DNA of 64,000 nt. Origin: Muribaculaceae bacterium (lineage in GTDB: Bacteria; Bacteroidota; Bacteroidia; Bacteroidales; Muribaculaceae). Position 1 is the stretch's first letter; every line of letters begins with the position of its first letter. Shown here in pieces: positions 18,026 through 25,939 of this stretch. The position numbers and the translations under genes are program-made. The stretch is from the NCBI GenBank assembly GCA_017557625.1, contig JAFYYG010000066.1, forward strand, positions 62,001 to 126,000, written 5' to 3'. The notes beneath the pieces were generated by a model that was not told where the DNA came from, ran no database searches, and saw only the letters and a program-made list of their open reading frames with translations.

Positions 18026-19042
18026 TTATTCTGCCTCCATTGCTAGGCGCAATCCACGTCCGTTGCCTTTTGCATCTGGCAAATTACGATCGCGAATGAA
18101 AACACGACAAGCAACTGCGTAGCTGTTCCATCTTCCTCCTCGAAAAACGCGGTAAGTTCCCGTCTCTGGCCCTGTGGGGTTAGTCTGTGGTTCAATATTA
18201 TTGCCGTATGTGGCGAACCAGTCCATGCACCATTCATCAACATTGCCACACATATCATAGATACCAAGTTCGTTTGGAGCCTTAGTAGCTACTGTCTGAG
18301 TACCAGAGCCTTCAGTAAAAATTGTCAACGAAGGAACAGTCTCTCTGTACCAAGCCACATCATCGGCACTTTCACTGCCTGCATATTCATAGCCATGAGT
18401 CAGGTTGCCACCGCGCGCAGCAAACTCCCACTCGGCCTCGGTTGGAATGCGGAAAGTCTTGCCTGTGAGTTGACTAAGAGCTGCGCAAAACGCCTGGCAG
18501 TCACTGATATTAATTGACTCAACAGGGCGTTGGAGATTAGTGCCGTAATCATATTCATGAACCATTGCTCCACCTGTTCCGTTAAAATAGCTTGGATTTG
18601 AGCCCATCACAGCCTCCCACAATTCTTGAGTTACCTCAGTTTCGCCAATCCAATAGGTGCTGAGGGTAACCTCGTGAGCAGGATAAGCATTGCCCACATA
18701 TTGGTCAATACCCATCATGAATGTGCCTCCTTCTACTTCTATCATCCTGAAGGTGACGCCATTCACAGTAAATTCAGTCACTGGTGCAGGAGGTTCCACG
18801 GGTGATTCCATGCCGAGAATGATGTTGTAGATAATAGTAATGTCGGCAACTGTGATGTAGCCGTCTCCGTCGATGTCGCTAGTGGCGAGGAAGGTCTCGT
18901 CGCCTTCGAGAAGATAGTTGTAAACTGCGGTGACATCAACGACAGAAACATCGCCGTCGCCGTTCACGTCGCCATAGACATTGGCCTGAGCAGCCAATCC
19001 ACAAGCGACAAACGCTAAAAGAGTAAGTAGGGTTTTTCTCAT
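18026..19042 (-). CDS. Secreted dockerin-like plus SUMF1/FGE-sulfatase domain protein
   Basis: This 338-residue protein has a signal peptide (MRKTLLTLLAFVACGLAAQA), then two EF-hand-like dockerin repeats (DVNGDGDVSVVDVTAVYNYLL and DIDGDGYITVADITIIYNIIL, about 24-76), a Pro/Val linker and a formylglycine-generating-enzyme-type domain (93-338; EGGTFMMG, WIGETEVTQELWEAVM, FRIPTEAEWEFAARGG, DMCGNVDEWC, FRGGRW, CRVFIRDR). The active-site cysteine pair of true FGE is not clearly present, so sulfatase activation is unlikely. Such domains often serve binding roles. The dockerin-like module is the same type as in the DUF285 protein at 44682. A cohesin partner is not visible in the window. The ATG at 19042 is preceded by a good promoter. 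Confidence 0.88.
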   Translation of the reverse strand: MRKTLLTLLAFVACGLAAQANVYGDVNGDGDVSVVDVTAVYNYLLEGDETFLATSDIDGDGYITVADITIIYNIILGMESPVEPPAPVTEFTVNGVTFRMIEVEGGTFMMGIDQYVGNAYPAHEVTLSTYWIGETEVTQELWEAVMGSNPSYFNGTGGAMVHEYDYGTNLQRPVESINISDCQAFCAALSQLTGKTFRIPTEAEWEFAARGGNLTHGYEYAGSESADDVAWYRETVPSLTIFTEGSGTQTVATKAPNELGIYDMCGNVDEWCMDWFATYGNNIEPQTNPTGPETGTYRVFRGGRWNSYAVACRVFIRDRNLPDAKGNGRGLRLAMEAE

Positions 19043-19081
19043 AATGAAAAATTGTTTTTAGTATAATTTGTTTTTAATTCG

Positions 19082-19115
19082 CAAAAATAGTAAAAATTAA
19101 TCTTTCATCAGCAAA
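19082..19115 (-). promoter_or_regulatory. Promoter of the dockerin-SUMF1 gene
   Basis: On the minus strand TATTTTTG (19082-19089) is preceded by TTTG (19112-19115) at 22 nt. A divergent plus-strand element for the MATE gene lies close by (TTTG at 19151-19154, TACTTTG at 19176-19182). Confidence 0.6.
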
Positions 19116-19200
19116 CAATTATTCAGAATTTTGTGTTGACACATAGTTTTTTTGTTTTTCTCAGGATTAATGCGTTACTTTGCACAAACGCTTTGAACTA

Positions 19201-20529
19201 ATGGCAGAGAATAACATAAGCAAACAATTTTATGGCTACTTGTGGGCCTATATTCTGGTTGCGCTCTCGGGGTGCTTGGGCAATGTGGTTGACGGCATCA
19301 TTGTGGGCAACCTTATCAGTGAGGACGGCGTGAGCGCCATCAACCTGTCGCAACCCATCACCCAGTTCATTTTCACGCTGCATCTACTCATCAATGCTGG
19401 TGCGGGAATGCTTGTGGCCTATGCCCTGGGCAAGAACAACATTAGCGAAGCGCGACGGTTCTTCACCCACGCCTTGACACTCAGCACAGGTTTGGGATTG
19501 CTGCTCACTGTCTTTGGCGGACTGCTGTTCCCCATGCAGACGGCCCACCTGCTATGCGACAACGAGCAAATCATGCCTCTCGCCGAAGACTATATGCAGG
19601 TGCTGCTCATCGGCAATCCAGCGTTCATCATCATGTGGGGACTCTCGACGATGGTGGGCGTTGACGGCAGCCCCAAACTCGTGTCAACAGCGGTGATTAT
19701 CGACAATGCCGTCAATTTATTGCTTGATATAGTATTCATACAAATCTTTGACTGGGGTATAACCGGTTCGAGTGCAGCGACGGTGGTGGGGCACCTCGTG
19801 GGTATCGCCATCTTGCTAAGCCACTGGCGCAAGCCCGAGAACAGGCGGCTGCGGTTGCAGTTTGGCGGTGGAGGGCTCATGGCCTCGTGGCGGCGTATCG
19901 TGTCGCAGGGCGCGCCGTTGGCACTGGCTTCAATCTGTCTCACCCTACTGCTGTTCAGCGCGAATAAAATCGTGCTTTCGACCACAGGCCGCACTGGCAT
20001 CTTCGTCTTTGCCTTGTGCATGAACCTGCTGCAGGTGTATAATCTTTTCCTCTCGGGAACGTGCCAGACGCTGCAGTCACTTGGAGCCACACAGGTGGGC
20101 AAGGGCGACGCGGGTGGCGTGAAAACTGTCATCGACAAAGGTTTGCGATTCATCACAGTGGCGATGGTGGTCACCTGCGCTTTAGTGTGGATTTATCCGC
20201 AGGGCATCGCCAAGCTCTTCGGCTGCGACGAACCCGACATGCTTGCCCAAAGCAACCATGCACTGCGAGTCTTCGCATTGAGTTTTATACCATTCTGCTA
20301 CATCTATGTGCTGATGATAATCTACAAGCTCTACAGTCACCACCGCATGGCGTTGTTCATTTCCTTTGCCCTGTCGCTCACCGTGATTCCCGTGCTCTGG
20401 TTCATGGCAAAGCTCTTCCCTGACGCCATCTGGTACAGCTATCTCATCGCCTACATCATTGAGGCGGCGATTATCTTTTTCCTGCACAAGAGAAACCACA
20501 TCGAATTTCGACTTAAACAATCAAAATAA
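19201..20529 (+). CDS. MATE family efflux transporter
   Basis: Translation most likely begins at the ATG at 19201. A TTG-initiated extension from 19180 would start inside the promoter element TACTTTG. The 442-residue protein has about twelve hydrophobic helices and the MATE hallmark in the first helices (LSGCLGNVVDGIIVGNLISEDGVSAINLSQPI), repeated after the pseudo-twofold point. It exchanges protons or sodium for organic substrates at the inner membrane. It follows the NRPS cluster on the same strand, with a terminator and the SUMF1 genes between, so a role in exporting the peptide product is plausible but unproven. The amylase gene follows after 8 nt and is probably cotranscribed. Confidence 0.9.
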   Translation: MAENNISKQFYGYLWAYILVALSGCLGNVVDGIIVGNLISEDGVSAINLSQPITQFIFTLHLLINAGAGMLVAYALGKNNISEARRFFTHALTLSTGLGLLLTVFGGLLFPMQTAHLLCDNEQIMPLAEDYMQVLLIGNPAFIIMWGLSTMVGVDGSPKLVSTAVIIDNAVNLLLDIVFIQIFDWGITGSSAATVVGHLVGIAILLSHWRKPENRRLRLQFGGGGLMASWRRIVSQGAPLALASICLTLLLFSANKIVLSTTGRTGIFVFALCMNLLQVYNLFLSGTCQTLQSLGATQVGKGDAGGVKTVIDKGLRFITVAMVVTCALVWIYPQGIAKLFGCDEPDMLAQSNHALRVFALSFIPFCYIYVLMIIYKLYSHHRMALFISFALSLTVIPVLWFMAKLFPDAIWYSYLIAYIIEAAIIFFLHKRNHIEFRLKQSK

Positions 20530-20537
20530 AATAATCT

Positions 20538-21956
20538 ATGACTAACAAAATCAAACTATTTGCCTTAGCTTTTTTAGCTATGTGCATGGGCTCAGCAACA
20601 AATGTTGCGGCACAAAACGCGAATGCCGCGGGCAACAATGAAATCATCCTACATGCCTGGACATGGTCGTTCAACACAATCAGTGAGCACCTTCAGGAAA
20701 TCAAGGATGCAGGTTACACTATCGTGCAGACCTCGCCCATCAACGAGTGCTACGTTGGCGATAATGGCGGACGGCAGCTCTTCGGCAATGGAAAGTGGTA
20801 TTATCACTACCAGCCCACCGATTGGACCATAGGCAATTATCAGTTGGGAACACGCGACGAGTTCAAAGCCATGTGTGACAAGGCCAATAGCCTCGGTCTG
20901 CGGGTGATTGTCGATGTGCTGCCCAACCACACCGTGATTGACCGCACCCACATCAACGCGCGCCTTGACAGTGCCGTGAACGGACGCGAGAATCTGTTTC
21001 ATGCCAACGGACTATGGCCCATTGCCGACTACAGCGACCGCTACCAGTGCACAACAGGCGAGATGGGCAAGCTGCCCGACGTGAACACCGAGAATCCCGA
21101 TTTCCAGTATTATTACATGCAATATGTTAACGATGTGCTGGCGTGCGGCGCGCGAGGTTTCCGCTACGACACTGCAAAGCACATTGGTCTGCCCGACGAG
21201 CCGCGCGACCCCAAGTCGCCTGAGAACGACTTCTGGGATGTGGCAATGGGGCGCAAGGCGGTGAAAGGTTTGTGGCTCTCTGTCCCTCGCGACCAGCTCT
21301 TTATCTACGGCGAGGTGCTGCAAGACAGGAATGTGCCCGAGCAGGGCTATGCCGAGTATATGGACCTCACGGCAAGCAACTACGGCTGGGTGTTGCGCAA
21401 CGCCCTCAACAAGCACAATGCTAAGGAAGGCGACCTTCTGAACTGGCATCACAGCGTGAATCCCGCTCACCTGGTGACTTGGGTGGAGTCGCACGACACC
21501 TATTGTAATGCCCATGAATCGGCAGACATGAGCGATGAGCTTATAAGGCTGGGATGGGTATTCCTCACAGCACGTCAGTATAGCACGCCTCTTTTCTACT
21601 CACGTCCGCACGGAAGCACACGCGAGAACTACTGGGGCGACAACGAGATTGGCAAGGTGGGAAACGACGAGTTCAAGCACCCTGTGGTGCGCGCCGTCAA
21701 CGAGTTCCGTCACGCAAACGTCAATGAGCCCGAAAACATCATCATCAGCGACAACGGCAAGCAGATTATCGTTGAGCGAGGCAAGAAAGCTGCGGTAATC
21801 ATCAACCTCGACGAGCAGCCCGCTACAGTGGCCATCCCCGTGACTGTGGAGAACGGCAAATACCGTGACGCAGTCACAAAAAGTGTTCTGCAAGTAAAGA
21901 AAGGCATCCTCAACGCCACACTTGCCCCAATGACAGCTTATATACTAAGCAAGTGA
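20538..21956 (+). CDS. Secreted GH13 alpha-amylase
   Basis: This 472-residue protein has a signal peptide ending NVAAQ. It shows the GH13 conserved regions in order: DVLPNHT (region I), FRYDTAKH with nucleophile Asp211 (region II), IYGEVLQ with acid Glu259 (region III) and WVESHDT with Asp320 (region IV). The catalytic barrel is followed by a small beta C-domain that ends with the stop. It should hydrolyse alpha-1,4-glucan outside the cytoplasm. It lies 8 nt after the MATE gene. The convergent neighbour carries a SusE/F-like starch-binding domain, so the pair may act on the same polysaccharide. A perfect bidirectional terminator separates them. Confidence 0.93.
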   Translation: MTNKIKLFALAFLAMCMGSATNVAAQNANAAGNNEIILHAWTWSFNTISEHLQEIKDAGYTIVQTSPINECYVGDNGGRQLFGNGKWYYHYQPTDWTIGNYQLGTRDEFKAMCDKANSLGLRVIVDVLPNHTVIDRTHINARLDSAVNGRENLFHANGLWPIADYSDRYQCTTGEMGKLPDVNTENPDFQYYYMQYVNDVLACGARGFRYDTAKHIGLPDEPRDPKSPENDFWDVAMGRKAVKGLWLSVPRDQLFIYGEVLQDRNVPEQGYAEYMDLTASNYGWVLRNALNKHNAKEGDLLNWHHSVNPAHLVTWVESHDTYCNAHESADMSDELIRLGWVFLTARQYSTPLFYSRPHGSTRENYWGDNEIGKVGNDEFKHPVVRAVNEFRHANVNEPENIIISDNGKQIIVERGKKAAVIINLDEQPATVAIPVTVENGKYRDAVTKSVLQVKKGILNATLAPMTAYILSK

Positions 21957-21985
21957 GAACTTTGCTAGTTGTGTTTACAATAATA

Positions 21986-22018
21986 AAAACCCAAATCGGT
22001 CTAACCGATTTGGGTTTT
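21986..22018. terminator. Bidirectional terminator
   Basis: A perfect 15-bp inverted repeat AAAACCCAAATCGGT / ACCGATTTGGGTTTT with a 3-nt loop lies between two convergent genes. The A and T ends serve both directions. Confidence 0.93.
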
Positions 22019-22038
22019 GTGCTTAAAAGGATTGATTG

Positions 22039-23712
22039 TTACTTAATCACAACTTTTTTGTTGCCGTTGATGTAGAAGCCTGGAGCTGTGGGTTTGCCAC
22101 TGAGCTTCTGGCCGTTGATGTTGTACCAGTCATTGTTGTTCTGGTCGGCACTGATTGTAGTGATGCCAGTATTAGTCTTGGTAACAATCATCTCGAGAGG
22201 CTCGTTGATGCCCTTGCTGCCAGCTTCCTTAATGGTGAAGGAGTATTCGCCAGCCTCTTCAACACGGAAGTTTGCACCGTCAACAAGTGCAATCTCGCCA
22301 TTGAGCATATCGTTGTTGATTAAGAAGTAACCAACACCGTTGGCGTCCTCACCACCGAACCACTGCCACTCGCCTTCGCCAGCAGGAGTGATTACCTTGA
22401 ACTCAGCATCTGCCTCAAGGGTGATTGTTGCGGTGAACTCGCCCTCGTTCTCGGTGAAGGCAACCATGCCATCAACTTGGCTCCAGCCGTTGAATGTACC
22501 AACCAGATAGAGCTCCTCAATGCCAGTCTCAGGCATTGTCATGGTGTAAGTGAACAAATCGAAGCCGATAAAATCATCGCCTTGGTCATGTGATGCCAGC
22601 ACGTTGCCATCTGGGTCGGTAATGGTGAATGAGCACTCTCCATCATAGCTGCCAGAAACCCAAACGAAGTTGTAGGTCTCGCCGTAGCACAATGGGAATG
22701 TGCCTGTTACAGTAGTAGAGCCCGACGCCATGGTAATAGTGCCAACAACCGATCCAGTGGTAGCACTGATAACTTGGATGTAGGCGTTGTTCCAGCTGTC
22801 GGCGTATTTGTCGCCGAGAACATAAGAAATCTCACCTTGATCCTCTTCGTCGCATAATGGAGTGCTGAATGTGGTCTTCACCCAGTTGCTCGTACCATCA
22901 TCAAATTTGGCTTGAACGCGTGCCTCATAATCGTAGCCGTTGGCAAGGGCATCGAGAACGAAGGTGGTGGTGTTTGCCACGCCTGCCGAAGTCCATTCCT
23001 CGTCGGTTGCCTTCTTGTACTCGACGTTCCATTCAGTCTCGGTGCTGCCAGCCTCCCAAGTGAGGGTTGCCTCGTTGGGACCGATATTGCTCGCATTAAG
23101 GTTCTTGGGCTTGGGATAAACAGTAGCACTTGCAGGTGCGTAACTAAATGTGGTCTTGGGGATGAAGTTGCGCTGACTGGCGGTAACGGCTTCCAGTGAA
23201 CTATAGCTGTTGCCCTGCACACTGGCACCATTCACGGTCATGCCATAGAATGAAGACATAGAATAAGCGCCTTTGTCGGTTTGATAAACACCGATGAGCA
23301 AGTTGCCACCATTATAGACGTAGGGCTCATTTAACACAAGAGTAAAGTTCTCGCCACTGGCATCAAAGGTGCCTACATAGACAACAGTCGCATTCTCGGG
23401 GCCGTAAAAGTCAGAAATTGTGGCATCTTCAACCTCCATCATAAACACCTGGAAGTTGTCGGACCATGCTTTGCCAGGCTTGGTTTTCAGATACCATGTA
23501 ATCTCGTTGATAGCATTGCCATTCATGTCAGCAAGATCGTCAGCAGGAATTACAAACTCGCATTTCAGATATGCGTCACAATAGTAACCATAGACGGGAA
23601 CATAAGCGTTGCCTTCATCACCGTCATAAACGGTCAAAGTGTTCTGGGCCATAGCAGGCACAAATGCCGCCATTACCCACAAAATCAGTGTAAAAAGTAA
23701 ATTTCGGTTCAT
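22039..23712 (-). CDS. Secreted Fn3 and starch-binding-like domain protein with C-terminal tail
   Basis: This 557-residue protein has a signal peptide (MNRNLLFTLILWVMAAFVPAMAQ). An N-terminal beta-rich region (25-195) is followed by an Fn3 domain (about 200-285; PKNLNASNIGPNEATLTWEA), a further beta domain (290-390) and a SusE/F-like carbohydrate-binding domain (395-500; LYLVGTFNGWS, FKVITPAGEGEWQWFGG). It ends in the conserved WYNINGQKLSG ... YINGNKKVVIK tail common on exported Bacteroidota proteins. The same binding domain, including an identical GGEDANGVGYFLIN stretch, and the same tail occur in the protein at 59677. It faces the amylase gene and may present or bind alpha-glucan. No catalytic motif is visible. 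Confidence 0.85.
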   Translation of the reverse strand: MNRNLLFTLILWVMAAFVPAMAQNTLTVYDGDEGNAYVPVYGYYCDAYLKCEFVIPADDLADMNGNAINEITWYLKTKPGKAWSDNFQVFMMEVEDATISDFYGPENATVVYVGTFDASGENFTLVLNEPYVYNGGNLLIGVYQTDKGAYSMSSFYGMTVNGASVQGNSYSSLEAVTASQRNFIPKTTFSYAPASATVYPKPKNLNASNIGPNEATLTWEAGSTETEWNVEYKKATDEEWTSAGVANTTTFVLDALANGYDYEARVQAKFDDGTSNWVKTTFSTPLCDEEDQGEISYVLGDKYADSWNNAYIQVISATTGSVVGTITMASGSTTVTGTFPLCYGETYNFVWVSGSYDGECSFTITDPDGNVLASHDQGDDFIGFDLFTYTMTMPETGIEELYLVGTFNGWSQVDGMVAFTENEGEFTATITLEADAEFKVITPAGEGEWQWFGGEDANGVGYFLINNDMLNGEIALVDGANFRVEEAGEYSFTIKEAGSKGINEPLEMIVTKTNTGITTISADQNNNDWYNINGQKLSGKPTAPGFYINGNKKVVIK

Positions 23713-23779
23713 AAGAATAATTAGTTTGGTTAATTATTTAATAAAAACTCACTTGTTGTTAAAGGTTGTTTTGAGTCAC

Positions 23780-23811
23780 CAAAGTTAGTAGGATATATTC
23801 TTTCCACCAAA
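23780..23811 (-). promoter_or_regulatory. Promoter of the Fn3/starch-binding gene
   Basis: On the minus strand TTTG (23808-23811), 20 nt, TAACTTTG (23780-23787) is a near-perfect Bacteroides promoter about 70 nt ahead of the ATG. Confidence 0.8.
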
Positions 23812-23844
23812 TATTAGTAGGTTTTTTATGTTTTTTTCTCACTT

Positions 23845-23955
23845 TGACGAGTTAGCAAGTTGAAAAGTTAAGTGGTGAAGTAGTAGAATGGTAGATTAGT
23901 TAAATTGTGGAGCAGAAGAGTAGTATAGTAGAGAATAGTAAAGTTTAGAATATTT
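23845..23955. repeat. GA/GT-rich microrepeat tract
   Basis: A run of imperfect 6-10 nt words (GTTAGCAAGTTGAAAAGTTAAG, AGTAGTAGAATGGTAG, AGAAGAGTAGTATAGTAG) fills the gap downstream of the type VII-like gene cluster. Similar tracts occur at 1790-1816 and 48980-49018. They are non-coding and of unknown origin. Confidence 0.45.
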
Positions 23956-23979
23956 GAAAAGTTGACAAACAAAACTCAC

Positions 23980-25872
23980 CTATAAAGAAATATAGAAAGT
24001 AAGAGAAGTGCCTATATAATTTTTGTAATGATCATTGAAGTAGAATTTTCCAGCCTCTTCGGTGTTGAAATACTGCTTGAAGAAAATGTACCAATCAACA
24101 ACATGTCCACTCAAACCTATACCAGCATTCCAGTTCATGAAAGACGGAGCATCTTTTATCCCCATGCCATACTCATAGCCCGCGCCAAGATAGAATTTGC
24201 AGCTTTTGTTGGGGTTGGTGTTAATTTTGAGGTTTACAGGAAACACCACATAGTCCCCCAAATCGCCCTTTGTCGTCTTGTAGTTGTAGCTATATTTCAT
24301 GTAACGAGCACCAGTAGAAACACTCACATATTCGTTATAATAAGTGCCAAAAGTTACGCGGAACAACATACCGCCTCCCCAATTATAAAACAGCTCGGAG
24401 TTATCTTTTGAGCCAATCCTTTTCATGTTATAATTGGCACTTGCAGCCAAGTCAAATCCCAATGCGCATCTCACTTTAAGCGAGACTTTATTATTTTGTT
24501 TGTAATATTGATTAACTGTAAACTCTTTGGGAGGTGTGTTGTTATAACTAATAAACACTTTGCCACTACGAGGATAGTCAGTGGTATTCTTTTCGTAGTT
24601 CAAAATAAATCCAGTAGCATTTTTGTTTACAGTAAACCAATCGCTTTGATAGGTCACCTCACAGTCTTTGTAGTCTATGTTTGATGCATTAACCCTATAA
24701 CTTGCCTCGCCACTTTTATGGCTCAGATTGAAATTGCCGTCACATTCTATATGAGGCACTAAAGGAATATTTGCCAGAAGCTTTTCTTTGCTCTTTCCTA
24801 TGGTTTTGCTATCATTATTGCTCTCATCATATATATATAAAATTAATTCAACTGTTTTTCCCAGTCCGGTAGGGTCAATATATTGAAAAGGAATAGACAT
24901 TTCTATCTTATTCTTTGCGAAATCGTATTGTGGTGTGTATGAATCACTAGATTTGCAAAGATTGCCATTAGTTGTTTCGTAATTTGGGATATTTGATTTC
25001 AGTGGATTTCCATCAGTATCATAAAAATATACTACCCCCCTAACTCTCTTGCCTTTCATATTATAGTAATCAACATCGCAAGTTACAGTCATTATGTTCT
25101 CTTTCTCTTTGCAATGAGTTTGAATATTACGTATTTCGGCCTTTGGAGATCTGGCATTCTGGGAGATACTAACTGTTATTCGCTTATTATTGGTTTTAAC
25201 TGTTATTGTAGCATTTCGTGAATCGCCATAATTTGGGTGGCATTGGACAGTGAAACCACCTGAAGTCTTTTTATAGTTATACCATTCATTATTGGTGTTT
25301 TCTATATAAAAGTCGCCATCATTGGTAGATACGTTAAAAGTGTGTTCACCACCATCAACGGGGAAATTATAGGAATTGTTTTCAACCTTCAACTCATAAA
25401 CCTGTCCGTTCTGATTTATATGAATTTTCTTATAAATATTGTTATTCATTTTATGAGTTACAGTTATAGTCGCCGACCGAGTTTCAGTGGTCGGATTTTT
25501 TTCACATGTAAAATGAAAACCATCTGATTTCTCATTCTCTATTTTACACCAAGACCTATCGGATTTAACATTATATTTACCTTTGTCTTTTGTGACTTCA
25601 ACATATCGGCTACCTCCATTAGCCCCAAATGAGATGTCATAATAACTAAGTTCAATTTCGGGCTGTTTTGGAGGTTTGGGATTATCATTACGCCTGTTAT
25701 TATTCCCGTTTTTTTTACTATTTCCATTAGTACCTGCTTTTTGGCCAGATTTGCCATTTTCCATGCGAGAATTAGTTTTTTCTTTTTGTGCCATAATACA
25801 GGGTGAACAAAGAGAGGTAAACAGAAGAGCGATCGTTAATCGCAAAAATAGATTTTTATTTGCTGTTTTCAT
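23980..25872 (-). CDS. BACON-domain outer-membrane beta-barrel protein
   Basis: This 630-residue protein has a signal peptide, then a low-complexity Asn/Lys/Gly segment (30-70). Two clear BACON-type beta-sandwiches follow (about 75-155 and 160-240; YVEVTKDKGKYNVKSDRSWCKI, RSATITVTH, HTFNVSTNDGDFYIE, RNATITVK). After a separate beta domain (245-370) comes a third BACON-like unit (380-460). The C-terminal 165 residues look like an outer-membrane barrel (GFDLAASANYNMKRIG, FLGAGYEYGMG) and end in an aromatic-rich strand, TSLTFYISL. It is the last gene of the WXG/FtsK cluster on this strand. BACON domains usually bind glycans or mucin. Here the protein is the only visible candidate for an outer-membrane part of the cluster (inference). 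Confidence 0.8.
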   Translation of the reverse strand: MKTANKNLFLRLTIALLFTSLCSPCIMAQKEKTNSRMENGKSGQKAGTNGNSKKNGNNNRRNDNPKPPKQPEIELSYYDISFGANGGSRYVEVTKDKGKYNVKSDRSWCKIENEKSDGFHFTCEKNPTTETRSATITVTHKMNNNIYKKIHINQNGQVYELKVENNSYNFPVDGGEHTFNVSTNDGDFYIENTNNEWYNYKKTSGGFTVQCHPNYGDSRNATITVKTNNKRITVSISQNARSPKAEIRNIQTHCKEKENIMTVTCDVDYYNMKGKRVRGVVYFYDTDGNPLKSNIPNYETTNGNLCKSSDSYTPQYDFAKNKIEMSIPFQYIDPTGLGKTVELILYIYDESNNDSKTIGKSKEKLLANIPLVPHIECDGNFNLSHKSGEASYRVNASNIDYKDCEVTYQSDWFTVNKNATGFILNYEKNTTDYPRSGKVFISYNNTPPKEFTVNQYYKQNNKVSLKVRCALGFDLAASANYNMKRIGSKDNSELFYNWGGGMLFRVTFGTYYNEYVSVSTGARYMKYSYNYKTTKGDLGDYVVFPVNLKINTNPNKSCKFYLGAGYEYGMGIKDAPSFMNWNAGIGLSGHVVDWYIFFKQYFNTEEAGKFYFNDHYKNYIGTSLTFYISL

Positions 25873-25939
25873 AACTGTGAATCATATTAAGTTAAAAAAT
25901 CTTCAATAAACAAACTCTTTTGGGTGTGCAACAAATAAT

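Noticed and set aside
18026..19042. Sulfatase-maturing formylglycine-generating enzyme
   Set aside because: The domain fold matches, but the catalytic cysteine pair is not evident and no sulfatase gene is nearby. It is annotated as a domain protein only.
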